Assembly: GCF_027912535.1 (NCBI RefSeq)
Contig: NZ_CP115465.1
Location: 2,398,001 to 2,462,000 of the forward strand
From: Brevundimonas sp. NIBR11
GTDB lineage: Bacteria > Pseudomonadota > Alphaproteobacteria > Caulobacterales > Caulobacteraceae
Direction of reading: 5' to 3'
Length of the DNA stretch: 64,000 nt
A program made the position numbers and the translations under genes. Below the pieces are notes generated by a model, which was not told where the DNA came from, did not search any database, and saw only the letters and a list, made by a program, of their open reading frames with translations. This document shows, piece by piece, positions 35,187 to 44,043 of this stretch; the stretch's first letter is position 1, and every line of letters starts with the position of its first letter.

Positions 35187-35732
35187 CTACTCCGCCCTGA
35201 CCAGCACCCCGTCCACGGGCTGGACCACGCCGTTCGACACCACCTCTTCCGACCGGGTCAGTCGCCCGGTCGCGCCGTCGGCGGCGGTGACGACGATGGC
35301 GTCGCCGCTCTTGGTGAAGGTCAGAAGGCCGTCGGCCATGGTGCGCATCTTCACGCCGTCACTGCCGCCGCTGGTCAGGGCGGCCTCGATGTCGGCGCGG
35401 GTCAGGGCGCCCGGCACGATGTGGGCGCGCAGCAGGGCGGCGCTCTGGGCCTTGAGGGCGTCGCCCGCCAGCTCGGACCCCGCCGTACCCAGGGCCGCGT
35501 TGACCGGGGCGAACACCGTATAGGGTCCCTTGCCTTCCAGCACCTCGGACAGTCCGCTGCTGCGCGCCACGCTAGCCAGGGTGTCCAGGTCGCCCTCGTC
35601 GGCGATGGCGGCGGCCAGGGTCTCGTTCGACGGGGCGGCGGCGCTGCCGGCCGCTGCGCCTTCGGTCCGGTTGCAGCCGACCAGGCACAGGGCCATCACG
35701 GGCGCGAGCGCCCACAGGCGTTGGTTTCGCAT
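35187..35732 (-). CDS. Fasciclin (FAS1) domain lipoprotein
   Basis: A 181-residue exported lipoprotein. Signal peptide with lipobox LVGC, then one FAS1 domain with the conserved H1/H2-type boxes: GPYTVFAPVNAALGT (about residues 65-79) and LRAHIVPGALTRADI, ending NGVVQPVDGVLVRAE. FAS1 domains mediate adhesion or protein binding at the cell surface. I prefer the ATG at 35732. It starts 9 nt after the stop of the upstream repeat protein on the same strand, so they probably form an operon. Confidence 0.85.
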   Translation of the reverse strand: MRNQRLWALAPVMALCLVGCNRTEGAAAGSAAAPSNETLAAAIADEGDLDTLASVARSSGLSEVLEGKGPYTVFAPVNAALGTAGSELAGDALKAQSAALLRAHIVPGALTRADIEAALTSGGSDGVKMRTMADGLLTFTKSGDAIVVTAADGATGRLTRSEEVVSNGVVQPVDGVLVRAE

Positions 35733-35740
35733 CGTTCCCC

Positions 35741-36706
35741 TCACGTCAGAAGCTGGATGACGGCCTGCACCAGCTGAGTGGTGGGGTCGACCTGATAAAC
35801 ATAGCCGTCGTTGTAGCGGTACAGGCTCTGGGCGCTGTCCGCGTACTGGCTGCGATAGGCGTAGGGCACGTTGTAGATGTCGTATCCCGCCGGCAGGCGC
35901 TGCCCCACCGAGAACTGCTGACCGGTCAACAGGGCGGCGATCTGGCCGATGTTCTGGTTCTGCGGATCGACGCCGTACAGGACGCCGTCGGCGTAGCGGT
36001 ATTGATAGCGGTCGTTTAGCCCATAGTAGCTGGTGTAGTACTGGGGGGGCTGCTGATAGGTGTACTGGGCCGGCCAGGCGTTGCCGGGCGACAGGATGCC
36101 CCCGAGCACGGGCAGATAGCCCAACAGGCCGCCCTGTGGGCTCATCTGGTAAACGTAGCCGTCCTGATAGCGATAGTCGTTGGCGCCGCCGAGCGTGCGC
36201 CAGACGTAGTTGTAGCGGTCGTAGTCGGCGCGGGCGCGGTCGATCTGGCGCGCCTGTCCGGGCGGCAGGCAGCCGTTGTCACGCCTGGCCAGACCCGGCG
36301 GGCAGCCGATCAGAAGGCCCCGATCGACGGGCCGGGTCAGGACCAGCACGTCATTGCCGGCGCGAACCTGACGCTCGACCTCGCGGCGGACGTCGCGGTC
36401 CAAGTCGCGTCGCGCGTCACGCCGGACGTCGCGAACGACCTCCTGAACACGAACCTCGGCGCGGCGCTCGGGCCCGCCCCGATCGGGCCCATGGCCGCGA
36501 CCCGGACCGTGATCGGCGCGGGGTCCGCCGCGATCGTCGTGGCCCCGACCCGGGCCGGGATCCTGACGACCGTGGGGACCGCCGTCGTTTCCACGGCCGG
36601 GGCCGCCGGGTCCATGTCCGTTGCCATGCCCGTTCTGGGCGGAGGCGGCGCCCGCCGCCGCCAACGTCAGGGCCAGGGCGCTCGCCAGGGGGATCAGTCG
36701 TTTCAT
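35741..36706 (-). CDS. Secreted protein with triple Tyr-rich repeat
   Basis: A 321-residue exported protein. The signal peptide ends GAASAQ. Residues about 24-85 are a Gly/His/Arg/Asp-rich low-complexity stretch (PGRGHDDRGGP-like). The second half has a unit of RY-x-DG-x-x-Y-x-(V/M)-x-P repeated three times (YRYQDGYVYQMSP, YRYADGVLYGVDP, YRYNDGYVYQVDP) about 65-85 residues apart, each followed by a hydrophobic LL segment. I recognise no named family. AGGAG lies nine bases before the ATG. Confidence 0.7.
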   Translation of the reverse strand: MKRLIPLASALALTLAAAGAASAQNGHGNGHGPGGPGRGNDGGPHGRQDPGPGRGHDDRGGPRADHGPGRGHGPDRGGPERRAEVRVQEVVRDVRRDARRDLDRDVRREVERQVRAGNDVLVLTRPVDRGLLIGCPPGLARRDNGCLPPGQARQIDRARADYDRYNYVWRTLGGANDYRYQDGYVYQMSPQGGLLGYLPVLGGILSPGNAWPAQYTYQQPPQYYTSYYGLNDRYQYRYADGVLYGVDPQNQNIGQIAALLTGQQFSVGQRLPAGYDIYNVPYAYRSQYADSAQSLYRYNDGYVYQVDPTTQLVQAVIQLLT

Positions 36707-36770
36707 CGTCAGACTCCTCGTCCAGCCGATACAAACGTGATCACACCTTGCTGTGTTCCGAAGCCGACTC

Positions 36771-38579
36771 TCAGTCTTCGTCCATCTTCAGCGCGGCGAT
36801 GAACGCCTCCTGCGGGATCTCGACCTTGCCGAACTGGCGCATGCGCTTCTTGCCGGCCTTCTGCTTCTCCAGCAGCTTCTTCTTGCGCGTCGCGTCGCCG
36901 CCGTAGCATTTCGACGTCACGTCCTTGCGCAGCGCCCGTACCGTCTCCCGCGCAATGATCTTGCCGCCGATGGCCGCCTGGATCGGTATCACGAACATGT
37001 GGGGCGGGATCAGCTCCTTCATCTTCTCGACCATGCCCCGGCCGCGCGTCTCGGCGCGGGCGCGGTGGACCAGCATGCTGAGGGCGTCGACCGGTTCGGC
37101 GTTGACCAGGATCGACATCTTCACCAGGTCGCCGACCTTGTAGCCGGTGATCTCGTAGTCGAACGAGGCGTAGCCCTTTGAGATCGATTTCAGGCGGTCG
37201 TAGAAGTCGAACACCACCTCGTTCAGCGGCAGCTCATAGACCACCAGGGCCCGGGTGCCGACGTAGGACAGTTCGATCTGCGAGCCGCGACGGTCCTGGC
37301 ACAGCTTGATGACGGCGCCGAGGTATTCGTCGGGCGTCAGGATGGTGGCCTTGATCCACGGCTCGGAGATCGTCTCGATCTGCATCACGTCGGGCAGGTC
37401 CGCCGGGTTGTGCAGGTCGATCTCTTCGCCGTCGCGCTTCTGGATCTTGTAGACGACCGACGGGGCCGTCGCGATCAGGTCGAGGTTGAACTCGCGGCTC
37501 AGCCGCTCCTGGATGATCTCCAGATGCAGCAGGCCCAGGAAGCCGCAGCGGAAGCCGAAGCCCAGGGCGGCGCTGGATTCCATCTCATAGGTGAACGACG
37601 CATCGTTCAGCCGCAGCTTGGCGATGGCGGCGCGCAGGTCCTCGAAATCGGCGGCGTCGACCGGGAACAGGCCGCAGAAGACGACCGACTGGACGTCCTT
37701 GAACCCCTTCAGCGGTTCGGCGGTCGGCTTCTTTTCATCCGTGATGGTGTCGCCGACGGCGGCGTTGGCGACTTCCTTGATCTGGGCGGTGATGAAGCCG
37801 ACCTCGCCCGGGCCGAGCTGGTCGACGGGGGTGTTCTTGGGCAGGAAGACGCCGACGCGGTCGACCAGATGGGTCGAGCCGGCCTGCATCATCTTGACCC
37901 GCATGCCGGCCTTCAGCACCCCGTCGAAGACGCGGACCAGCAGCACGACGCCCAGGTAGGGGTCGTACCAGGCGTCGACCAGCATGGCTTTCAGCGGCGC
38001 GTCGACGTCGCCCTTGGGCGCCGGCAGGCGGGTGACGATGGCCTCCAGCACATCCTCGATGCCGATGCCGGACTTGGCCGAGGCCATGACCGCATCCGAC
38101 GCATCGATGCCGATCACATCCTCGATCTGCTCGCGCACCCGCTCGGGCTCCGCCGCCGGCAGGTCGATCTTATTCAGGACCGGTACAATTTCATGATTAT
38201 TGTCAATGGCTTGATAAACGTTCGCCAGGGTCTGCGCTTCCACCCCTTGCGATGCATCCACCACCAGCAGACTGCCTTCGCACGCTGCGAGGCTGCGCGA
38301 GACTTCGTAGGCGAAGTCCACGTGCCCCGGCGTGTCCATCAGATTAAGAATATAATCCTTGCCATCCTTCGCCCGATAGTTCAGCCGCACGGTCTGCGCC
38401 TTGATCGTGATCCCCCGCTCCTTCTCGATCTCCATGTTGTCCAGCACCTGGGCGGACATCTCCCGCGCGGACAGGCCTCCGGTGAATTGAATCAACCGGT
38501 CCGACAGAGTCGATTTGCCGTGGTCGATGTGGGCAACCACACTGAAGTTTCTGATGCGTTCGATGGGGGGCGTCGTCAT
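36771..38579 (-). CDS. lepA: Elongation factor 4
   Basis: A 602-residue translational GTPase. G-domain motifs are [10 protein letters not shown] (G1), DTPGH (G3) and NKIDLP (G4), followed by EF-G-like domains and the LepA-specific C-terminal domain ([20 protein letters not shown]). EF4 acts on ribosomes under stress and during elongation. Length and motifs are standard. It is alone in its operon, with a divergent RND pump operon upstream. Confidence 0.98.
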   Translation of the reverse strand: MTTPPIERIRNFSVVAHIDHGKSTLSDRLIQFTGGLSAREMSAQVLDNMEIEKERGITIKAQTVRLNYRAKDGKDYILNLMDTPGHVDFAYEVSRSLAACEGSLLVVDASQGVEAQTLANVYQAIDNNHEIVPVLNKIDLPAAEPERVREQIEDVIGIDASDAVMASAKSGIGIEDVLEAIVTRLPAPKGDVDAPLKAMLVDAWYDPYLGVVLLVRVFDGVLKAGMRVKMMQAGSTHLVDRVGVFLPKNTPVDQLGPGEVGFITAQIKEVANAAVGDTITDEKKPTAEPLKGFKDVQSVVFCGLFPVDAADFEDLRAAIAKLRLNDASFTYEMESSAALGFGFRCGFLGLLHLEIIQERLSREFNLDLIATAPSVVYKIQKRDGEEIDLHNPADLPDVMQIETISEPWIKATILTPDEYLGAVIKLCQDRRGSQIELSYVGTRALVVYELPLNEVVFDFYDRLKSISKGYASFDYEITGYKVGDLVKMSILVNAEPVDALSMLVHRARAETRGRGMVEKMKELIPPHMFVIPIQAAIGGKIIARETVRALRKDVTSKCYGGDATRKKKLLEKQKAGKKRMRQFGKVEIPQEAFIAALKMDED

Positions 38580-38803
38580 GGTGCGGCGCGGTTAGCATGG
38601 GTCGGGCGATAGCGCCAACGCGGCGGCTTCGAACCTCGATTTCGCAACCGCATTCGGCACGGATTACATCGCAGTAATGGCGACGCTTCACGTTTGAGGG
38701 CGGGCCTGGAACGCGGTATGAGGCCCCGCTCGCCGGACAAGTCATCGCCGGTTGACCTCCATGCCGGCTGCGTTGCGCCGGCCCAGACATACAGGATCGC
38801 TCC

Positions 38804-39961
38804 GTGGCCCCCACGCCCTCGACCCGTCTTCTACGCGCCTCGACTCTCGCGCTCTCCCTCGCCCTCGGCCTGAGCGTCGCCGCCTGCGGCGGCGGCGAGG
38901 AAAAGAAAGCGGCCGAGAAGTCCGATGCGCCGGGGGCCTCCGGTCCGACGGTCACCGTGGCCGCCGCCGCTATGACCAACCTGCCCCGCATCATTACGGC
39001 CTCCGGCAGCGTAACCGCTTGGGAAGAAGTGCCGGTCGGCGCCGAGACTGGCGGCCTGGTCGCCACGGCCGTCTATGTCGATGAAGGAACCTACGTGCGT
39101 CAGGGCCAGCCGCTGGTGCAGCTGAACGACGCCCTTCTCCGCGCCCAGCTTCGCCAGCAGCAGGCCGGCGTGCAGACCGCCGAGGCCAACCTCGCCCGCG
39201 ACGATGCGGCCCTGGCGCGTGCGCAGGAGTTGAAGGAGCGAGGATTCCTCAGCCAGGCCTCGCTCGACACCGCCCTGGCCAACCAGCGCGCGGCGTCCGC
39301 CAACCTCGCCTCGGCCCGCGCCGCTCTGTCCGAGACCCAGACTCGCCTGTCGCAGGCCACCCTGCGCGCGCCCGTCTCCGGCCTGATCATCAGCCGCAGC
39401 GTCACGCGTGGCCAGATCGTCCAGGCCGGGGCCGAGATGTTCCGCATGGTCCGCGACGGCCGCCTCGAGCTCGACGCCCAGGTGCCCGAGACCGAGCTGG
39501 CCTTGATCCGAGCGGGCCAGTCGGCGACCGTCTCGTCCGACGAGGTCGGTCAGACGACCGGCCGCGTTCGCATCGTGACGCCGGAAGTGAACGCCGACAC
39601 CCGGCTGGGCGTGGCCCGTATCGCGCTGGCCGGCAGTGGCGGTTTCCGTCCCGGCATGTTCGCCAAGGCCCAGATCGACGTCGGCGCCCAGCCGACCATC
39701 ACCGTGCCGACCGCCTCGGTTCTGTACCGCGAAAACCGGGCGGGCGTGTACGTCCTGATGACCAACAACCATGTCCGCTTCCAGCCCGTGACCGTGCTGT
39801 CGCGCGCCGAGGACCGCACCTCGGTGGCGGGCGTCAACGCCGGGACCCAGGTCGTCGTCGAGGGCGCCGGCTTCCTCGGCGACGGCGATCGCGTCAACGT
39901 CGTCGCCGCCCGCCCCCCTGCCGCCGCAGCCGCCGCCTCGACCGCTCCGGCCGCCCGCTAG
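38804..39961 (+). CDS. RND efflux periplasmic adaptor
   Basis: A 385-residue lipoprotein adaptor. The signal peptide ends in lipobox VAAC; the lipoyl/barrel parts have GSVTAWEEVPVGAETGGLV and VYVDEGTYVRQGQPLVQLND, and the hairpin is rich in Ala/Gln. It bridges the inner-membrane RND pump to an outer-membrane channel. GTG start at 38804. It is followed 12 nt later by the pump gene, forming a two-gene operon without its own outer-membrane factor. Confidence 0.9.
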   Translation: MAPTPSTRLLRASTLALSLALGLSVAACGGGEEKKAAEKSDAPGASGPTVTVAAAAMTNLPRIITASGSVTAWEEVPVGAETGGLVATAVYVDEGTYVRQGQPLVQLNDALLRAQLRQQQAGVQTAEANLARDDAALARAQELKERGFLSQASLDTALANQRAASANLASARAALSETQTRLSQATLRAPVSGLIISRSVTRGQIVQAGAEMFRMVRDGRLELDAQVPETELALIRAGQSATVSSDEVGQTTGRVRIVTPEVNADTRLGVARIALAGSGGFRPGMFAKAQIDVGAQPTITVPTASVLYRENRAGVYVLMTNNHVRFQPVTVLSRAEDRTSVAGVNAGTQVVVEGAGFLGDGDRVNVVAARPPAAAAAASTAPAAR

Positions 39962-39972
39962 GAGCCGGTCAG

Positions 39973-42900
39973 ATGAAGAACATCTCCTCCTGGTCGATCA
40001 AGAATCCGATCCCGATCATCCTGCTGTTCACGCTGCTGACCATTGCCGGTCTGCTCAGCTTCAACAGCATGCGGATCAACAATAATCCGGACATCGATTT
40101 CCCGCTGGTGTCCGTCGTCGCCGCGCGGCCGGGCGCCGCCCCCTCGGAGATGGAAGTCCAGGTCACCCGACTGATCGAGGACAGCCTCGCCGGCCTGTCG
40201 GGCGTGCGCCACATCAACTCCCAAGTCATGGACGGGGTCTCCCAGACGACCATCGAGTTCGAGCTGGGCACCGACACCGAACGCGCCACCAACGATGTCC
40301 GCAACGCCATGAGCGGCCTTCGCGCCGACCTGCCGCAGGACATGCAGGAGCCCAGTGTCCAGCGCATCGACATCACCGGCGACGCCCTGATCACCTGGGT
40401 CATCCGCTCCTCGACCATGACGCCCGAGGAGATCAGCTGGTTCGTCGACAACGACGTCAGCCGCACCCTGCTGGCCATCAAGGGCGTCGGCGAGGTCAAT
40501 CGTTCGGGCGGCGTCGATCGCGAAATCGCGGTCGAACTGGACCCTGATCGCCTGGCCTCCTACGGCCTGACGGCGGCGGCGGTCAGCCAGGCCCTGACCG
40601 GCGTCAACTCCGATCAGCCGGGCGGACGGGTCACCATCTCGGGTTCGGAGCGGTCGATCCGCACCTTGGGGGCCGCCGGCTCCATCGAACAGCTGCGCGA
40701 GACCCTGATCCCGCTGGGCGGCGGCCGGACCGTGCGCCTCGGCGACCTCGGCACGGTGGAGGACCACTGGTCCGAGCCGCGCCGCCTCGCCCGCTACAAC
40801 GGTCAGGAGGCCATCACCTTCAACTTCCTGCGCTCGCGCTCGGCCTCGGAGGTGAAGATCGCCGAGAAGGTCCGCGAGGCCGTCGCCAAGATTGATGAAG
40901 ACCACCCAGAGCTGGAGATCCAACAGGTCACCGCCAGCGTCGAACAGATCGAAGAGAGCTATATCGCCTCCCTGGAGGCCCTGCTGCTGGGCGCGGTTCT
41001 GGCGGTCATCGTCGTCTTCATCTTCCTGCGGGACTGGCGCGCGACCCTCATCACGGCCGTGGCCATGCCGTTGTCGCTGATCCCGACCTTCGCGGTCCTG
41101 GAACCCCTGGGCCAGTCGCTGAACGTGGTCAGCCTGCTGGCCCTGTCCCTGACGATCGGCATCCTGGTCGACGACGCCATCGTGGAGATCGAGAACATCG
41201 TCCGCCACATGCGGGACGGTAAATCCCCTTACAGCGCCTCGATGGAGGCGGCGGACGAGATCGGTCTCGCCGTCGTGGCCACGACGGCGACCATCATCGC
41301 CGTCTTCGCGCCTGTCGGCTTCATGCCGGGCATTATAGGCCAGTTCTTCAAGGCCTTCGCCCTGGCGGCGTGCGTTTCCGTGGCCTTCTCGCTCGTCGTG
41401 GCGCGAACCCTGACGCCGCTGATGGCCGCCTATCTGCTGAAGCACCACAAGCATGAGGACCGCGATCCGTTCTGGATGTCGAGCTACCTCAAGTCGCTGA
41501 GCTGGAGCCTGAAGAACCGCTGGAAGGTCTTTGCCATCGGCACCGCCCTGTTCATCGGCTGCGGCTTCCTCGCGACCAAGGTGCCCTTCGAGTTCCAGCC
41601 GAGCGGCGACGTCGGCCGGGCCGGCTTCTCGGTCGAGCTGCCGCCCGGTGCGACACTGGCCCAGACGGACGCCATCGTTCAGCGCCTGACCCGCGATCTG
41701 CGCGCGCGGCCCGAGGTGACGTCGGTCTACGCCTCCGTCGGCGGTCAGGAGGTCAACCAGGCCAACGTCTATGCCGACCTGACCGACAAGGGCGATCGCA
41801 ATCTGAGCCAGCAGGCGTTCGCTCGGGCCATGGTCGACAGCTGGAAAGACATTCCGGGCGCCCGCATCGGCGCCGGCATCGCCCAACAGGGCGGCGGACC
41901 GTCGGACGGAACCAGCTACACCTTCTCGATCCTGTCGGATTCGGGCGACGCCCTGATCGCCGCCGCGCGTCAGGTCGAGGCCGAGATGCGCACGGTTCCG
42001 GGGCTGGCCAATGTGGTCAACACCGCCGCCATCGCACGTCCCGAAATCCTCGTCACCCCGCGTCCCGACCAGGCCGCCCTGATGGGGGTCTCGACCAGCG
42101 CCATCTCCCAGGCGATCCGCGTCGCCACAATCGGCGACGTCGATCAGAACCTGCCGAAATACAATCTCGGCGACCGTCAGGTGCCGATCCGTCTTCGCCT
42201 GACTGCAGACGCCCGCGAGGATCTGTCGGTGATCGAGAACCTGCGGGTTCCGACCGCCACCGGCGGCGCCGTGCCGCTGAGCGCCGTGGCCGACATCTCC
42301 TTCGGCGCTGGTCCGTCTCAGGTTCTGCGTCAGGACCGTTCGCGGATCGCCTCGATCACCGCGGAGCTGGACGGCATCCGTTCGGGCGAGGCCGGCGCCC
42401 TGGTGCAGAAGCTTCCGTCGGTCCAGAACCTGCCCGAAGGCGTCCGTCAGGTTCCCGCCGGCGACCAGGAGTTCATCGCAGAGATGATCAACGGCTTCGC
42501 CATCGCCTTCATGACCGGCGTGCTTCTGATGTACGCGGTCCTGGTGCTGCTGTTCCGCAGCTTCGCCTATCCGATCACCATCATGGCCTCCCTGCCGCTC
42601 GCCATCGGCGGCGCCTTCGTGGCTCTGATGATCGGCGGGTCCAGCTTCTCCATCTCGTCGCTGATCGGGGTGCTGATGCTGATGGGGATCGCGGCCAAGA
42701 ACTCCATCCTGCTCGTCGACTACATCGTCATCGCCGAACAGGAGGGCATGTCGCGTCTGGAGGCCATCATGGACGCGGCGCACAAGCGCGCCCGGCCGAT
42801 CCTGATGACCACCTTCGCCATGGGAGCCGGCATGATCCCGGTCGCCGTGGGCTGGGGCGCGGACGTGGAGTTCCGTCAGCCGATGGCCATCGCGGTGGTG

Positions 42901-43056
42901 GGCGGCCTGATCTCCTCGACCTTCCTGTCGCTGCTGTTCATCCCGCCGATCTTCACCATCGTGGATGACGTGTCCGGCTTCATCCGTCGTCGCATGGGCG
43001 GCATGTTCGCCAGCCAGCACCAGACCCAGCCGGTCGAGCCCGCCCCCGCCGAATAA
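39973..43056 (+). CDS. RND family efflux transporter permease
   Basis: A 1027-residue HAE1-type pump. It starts MKNISSWSIKNPIPIILLFT, has the RND helix-4 motif LTIGILVDDAIVEIENIVRH (proton-relay Asp residues) around residue 395, and matching C-half SLIGVLMLMGIAAKNSILLV. Length fits the family. Together with the adaptor it exports lipophilic compounds or metals; no metal-type markers such as CusA Met residues are obvious, so drug-type is more likely. No local regulator is adjacent. Confidence 0.92.
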   Translation: MKNISSWSIKNPIPIILLFTLLTIAGLLSFNSMRINNNPDIDFPLVSVVAARPGAAPSEMEVQVTRLIEDSLAGLSGVRHINSQVMDGVSQTTIEFELGTDTERATNDVRNAMSGLRADLPQDMQEPSVQRIDITGDALITWVIRSSTMTPEEISWFVDNDVSRTLLAIKGVGEVNRSGGVDREIAVELDPDRLASYGLTAAAVSQALTGVNSDQPGGRVTISGSERSIRTLGAAGSIEQLRETLIPLGGGRTVRLGDLGTVEDHWSEPRRLARYNGQEAITFNFLRSRSASEVKIAEKVREAVAKIDEDHPELEIQQVTASVEQIEESYIASLEALLLGAVLAVIVVFIFLRDWRATLITAVAMPLSLIPTFAVLEPLGQSLNVVSLLALSLTIGILVDDAIVEIENIVRHMRDGKSPYSASMEAADEIGLAVVATTATIIAVFAPVGFMPGIIGQFFKAFALAACVSVAFSLVVARTLTPLMAAYLLKHHKHEDRDPFWMSSYLKSLSWSLKNRWKVFAIGTALFIGCGFLATKVPFEFQPSGDVGRAGFSVELPPGATLAQTDAIVQRLTRDLRARPEVTSVYASVGGQEVNQANVYADLTDKGDRNLSQQAFARAMVDSWKDIPGARIGAGIAQQGGGPSDGTSYTFSILSDSGDALIAAARQVEAEMRTVPGLANVVNTAAIARPEILVTPRPDQAALMGVSTSAISQAIRVATIGDVDQNLPKYNLGDRQVPIRLRLTADAREDLSVIENLRVPTATGGAVPLSAVADISFGAGPSQVLRQDRSRIASITAELDGIRSGEAGALVQKLPSVQNLPEGVRQVPAGDQEFIAEMINGFAIAFMTGVLLMYAVLVLLFRSFAYPITIMASLPLAIGGAFVALMIGGSSFSISSLIGVLMLMGIAAKNSILLVDYIVIAEQEGMSRLEAIMDAAHKRARPILMTTFAMGAGMIPVAVGWGADVEFRQPMAIAVVGGLISSTFLSLLFIPPIFTIVDDVSGFIRRRMGGMFASQHQTQPVEPAPAE

Positions 43057-43071
43057 GGCGGACGGCGGGGC

Positions 43072-43935
43072 TTAGCCACGTTCCAGCAGTCCCTGGATCA
43101 CGACGATCGCCTGCATCAGGGCGACGAAGATCACCGCCAGGCCGATCGCCGCGCCCACGACGGCGGCGACCAAGCCGATCGGGCTTAGGGCATCGGGATC
43201 GAATCTCCGGATCCCCAGCGGGGCTCGGGCGTGTCGATGTCCGTGGCGGCCCGGGACAGGGTAAACAGCCAGCGGATGGTCTGCTCCGGCGTTTCGTGGC
43301 GCGAGATCTGCGCTGCCTTTCGGATCTCGTAACAGGGCTCCTGCTGGTCCCAGGGCGCGCACAGGTCCAGGAACTGCCGTTCGATCTCCGCCCAGCTCAC
43401 GATCAGCACGTCCGACCTGTCCAAGGGCAGGGGCGGGAACCGCTGTTCGAACGCCGCCCGCAACGCCTTGATCCGCTCCACCTCGGTCGGCGCCAGCGGC
43501 TCCACCTCGAAGGGGGCCACCGCCGCCCGCGGGCGTTCGGGATAGCTGTTTTCGGGCGCCCCGTCCGTCATCGTTCCCCTGCTCATGATGTCCCCCTCCA
43601 GGCGGGACAAGAGGCTGCCAGGCCGCGGTCGGCGCCATACCCAATGCTTGGGCCCCCCAATCCTTGGGGTCCAGGCCAGCCTCGAAGGCGATCAACATGC
43701 GCCCGGCCTCGACGCGGTCGGCCGCCCCAAGCCTGCGCTTCAGGACCTTCAGCCGGTCGTCGACCGTGTGGTGCGATCGCTGGACCAGCGGCCCGATCTG
43801 CTTGGAGCTCAGGCCGTTGCCGGCCCCTCTGAGGATGGCCCGGTCCAGCGGCGACAGGGCTTCGAAAACATCGGTGATGTCGAACGCGTCACTGGCCATG
43901 GCGCCAAGCGTAGGAAGATCGAACGACGTGCTCAA
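43072..43935 (-). CDS. LuxR-type HTH protein with possible extended frame
   Basis: The N-terminal 110 residues form a GerE/LuxR-type HTH: LSPLDRAILRGAGNGLSSKQ then SHHTVDDRLKVLKRRLGA. The frame stays open to 43072. The middle (about 43186-43586) is Gly/Ala/Arg-rich and reads like a shadow of the 133-residue gene in the other frame. The last 35 residues are a clear membrane helix (LVAAVVGAAIGLAVIFVALM). Either this is one 287-residue membrane-anchored regulator or a frame error joined two genes. Start may be TTG 43935 or ATG 43899. Confidence 0.5.
   Translation of the reverse strand: MSTSFDLPTLGAMASDAFDITDVFEALSPLDRAILRGAGNGLSSKQIGPLVQRSHHTVDDRLKVLKRRLGAADRVEAGRMLIAFEAGLDPKDWGAQALGMAPTAAWQPLVPPGGGHHEQGNDDGRGARKQLSRTPAGGGGPLRGGAAGADRGGADQGVAGGVRTAVPAPALGQVGRADRELGGDRTAVPGPVRALGPAGALLRDPKGSADLAPRNAGADHPLAVYPVPGRHGHRHARAPLGIRRFDPDALSPIGLVAAVVGAAIGLAVIFVALMQAIVVIQGLLERG
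43185..43586 (-). CDS. Hypothetical protein overlapping the HTH frame
   Basis: A 133-residue soluble protein starting at ATG 43586 with GGAGGGGG six bases upstream. Segments such as LAPTEVERIKALRAAFEQRF and DRSDVLIVSWAEIERQFLDL look like real alpha-helices, unlike the other frame. No family recognised. It sits fully within the open frame of the HTH gene on the same strand in a different frame. Confidence 0.6.
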   Translation of the reverse strand: MSRGTMTDGAPENSYPERPRAAVAPFEVEPLAPTEVERIKALRAAFEQRFPPLPLDRSDVLIVSWAEIERQFLDLCAPWDQQEPCYEIRKAAQISRHETPEQTIRWLFTLSRAATDIDTPEPRWGSGDSIPMP

Positions 43936-43987
43936 CAGCTCTCGTTATACGTGCACGACAGTCCATAGCGTGCAGACATCGCAATAG

Positions 43988-44017
43988 AAAAAACCGGCCG
44001 GGGTCGCCCCCGGCCGG
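43988..44017 (-). terminator. Intrinsic terminator of the TonB-dependent receptor gene
   Basis: Ten-bp perfect stem CCGGCCGGGG/CCCCGGCCGG (43994-44003 with 44008-44017, loop TCGC) followed on the minus strand by six T residues. It lies 27 bp past the receptor stop. Confidence 0.9.
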
Positions 44018-44043
44018 CTCGGTTGTTCAGGTTATCGCCCGGA

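Noticed and set aside
39958..43020. 1020-codon open frame opposite the RND pump gene
   Set aside because: Low-complexity Asp/His/Gly/Arg-rich translation without any motif; a mirror of the true gene.
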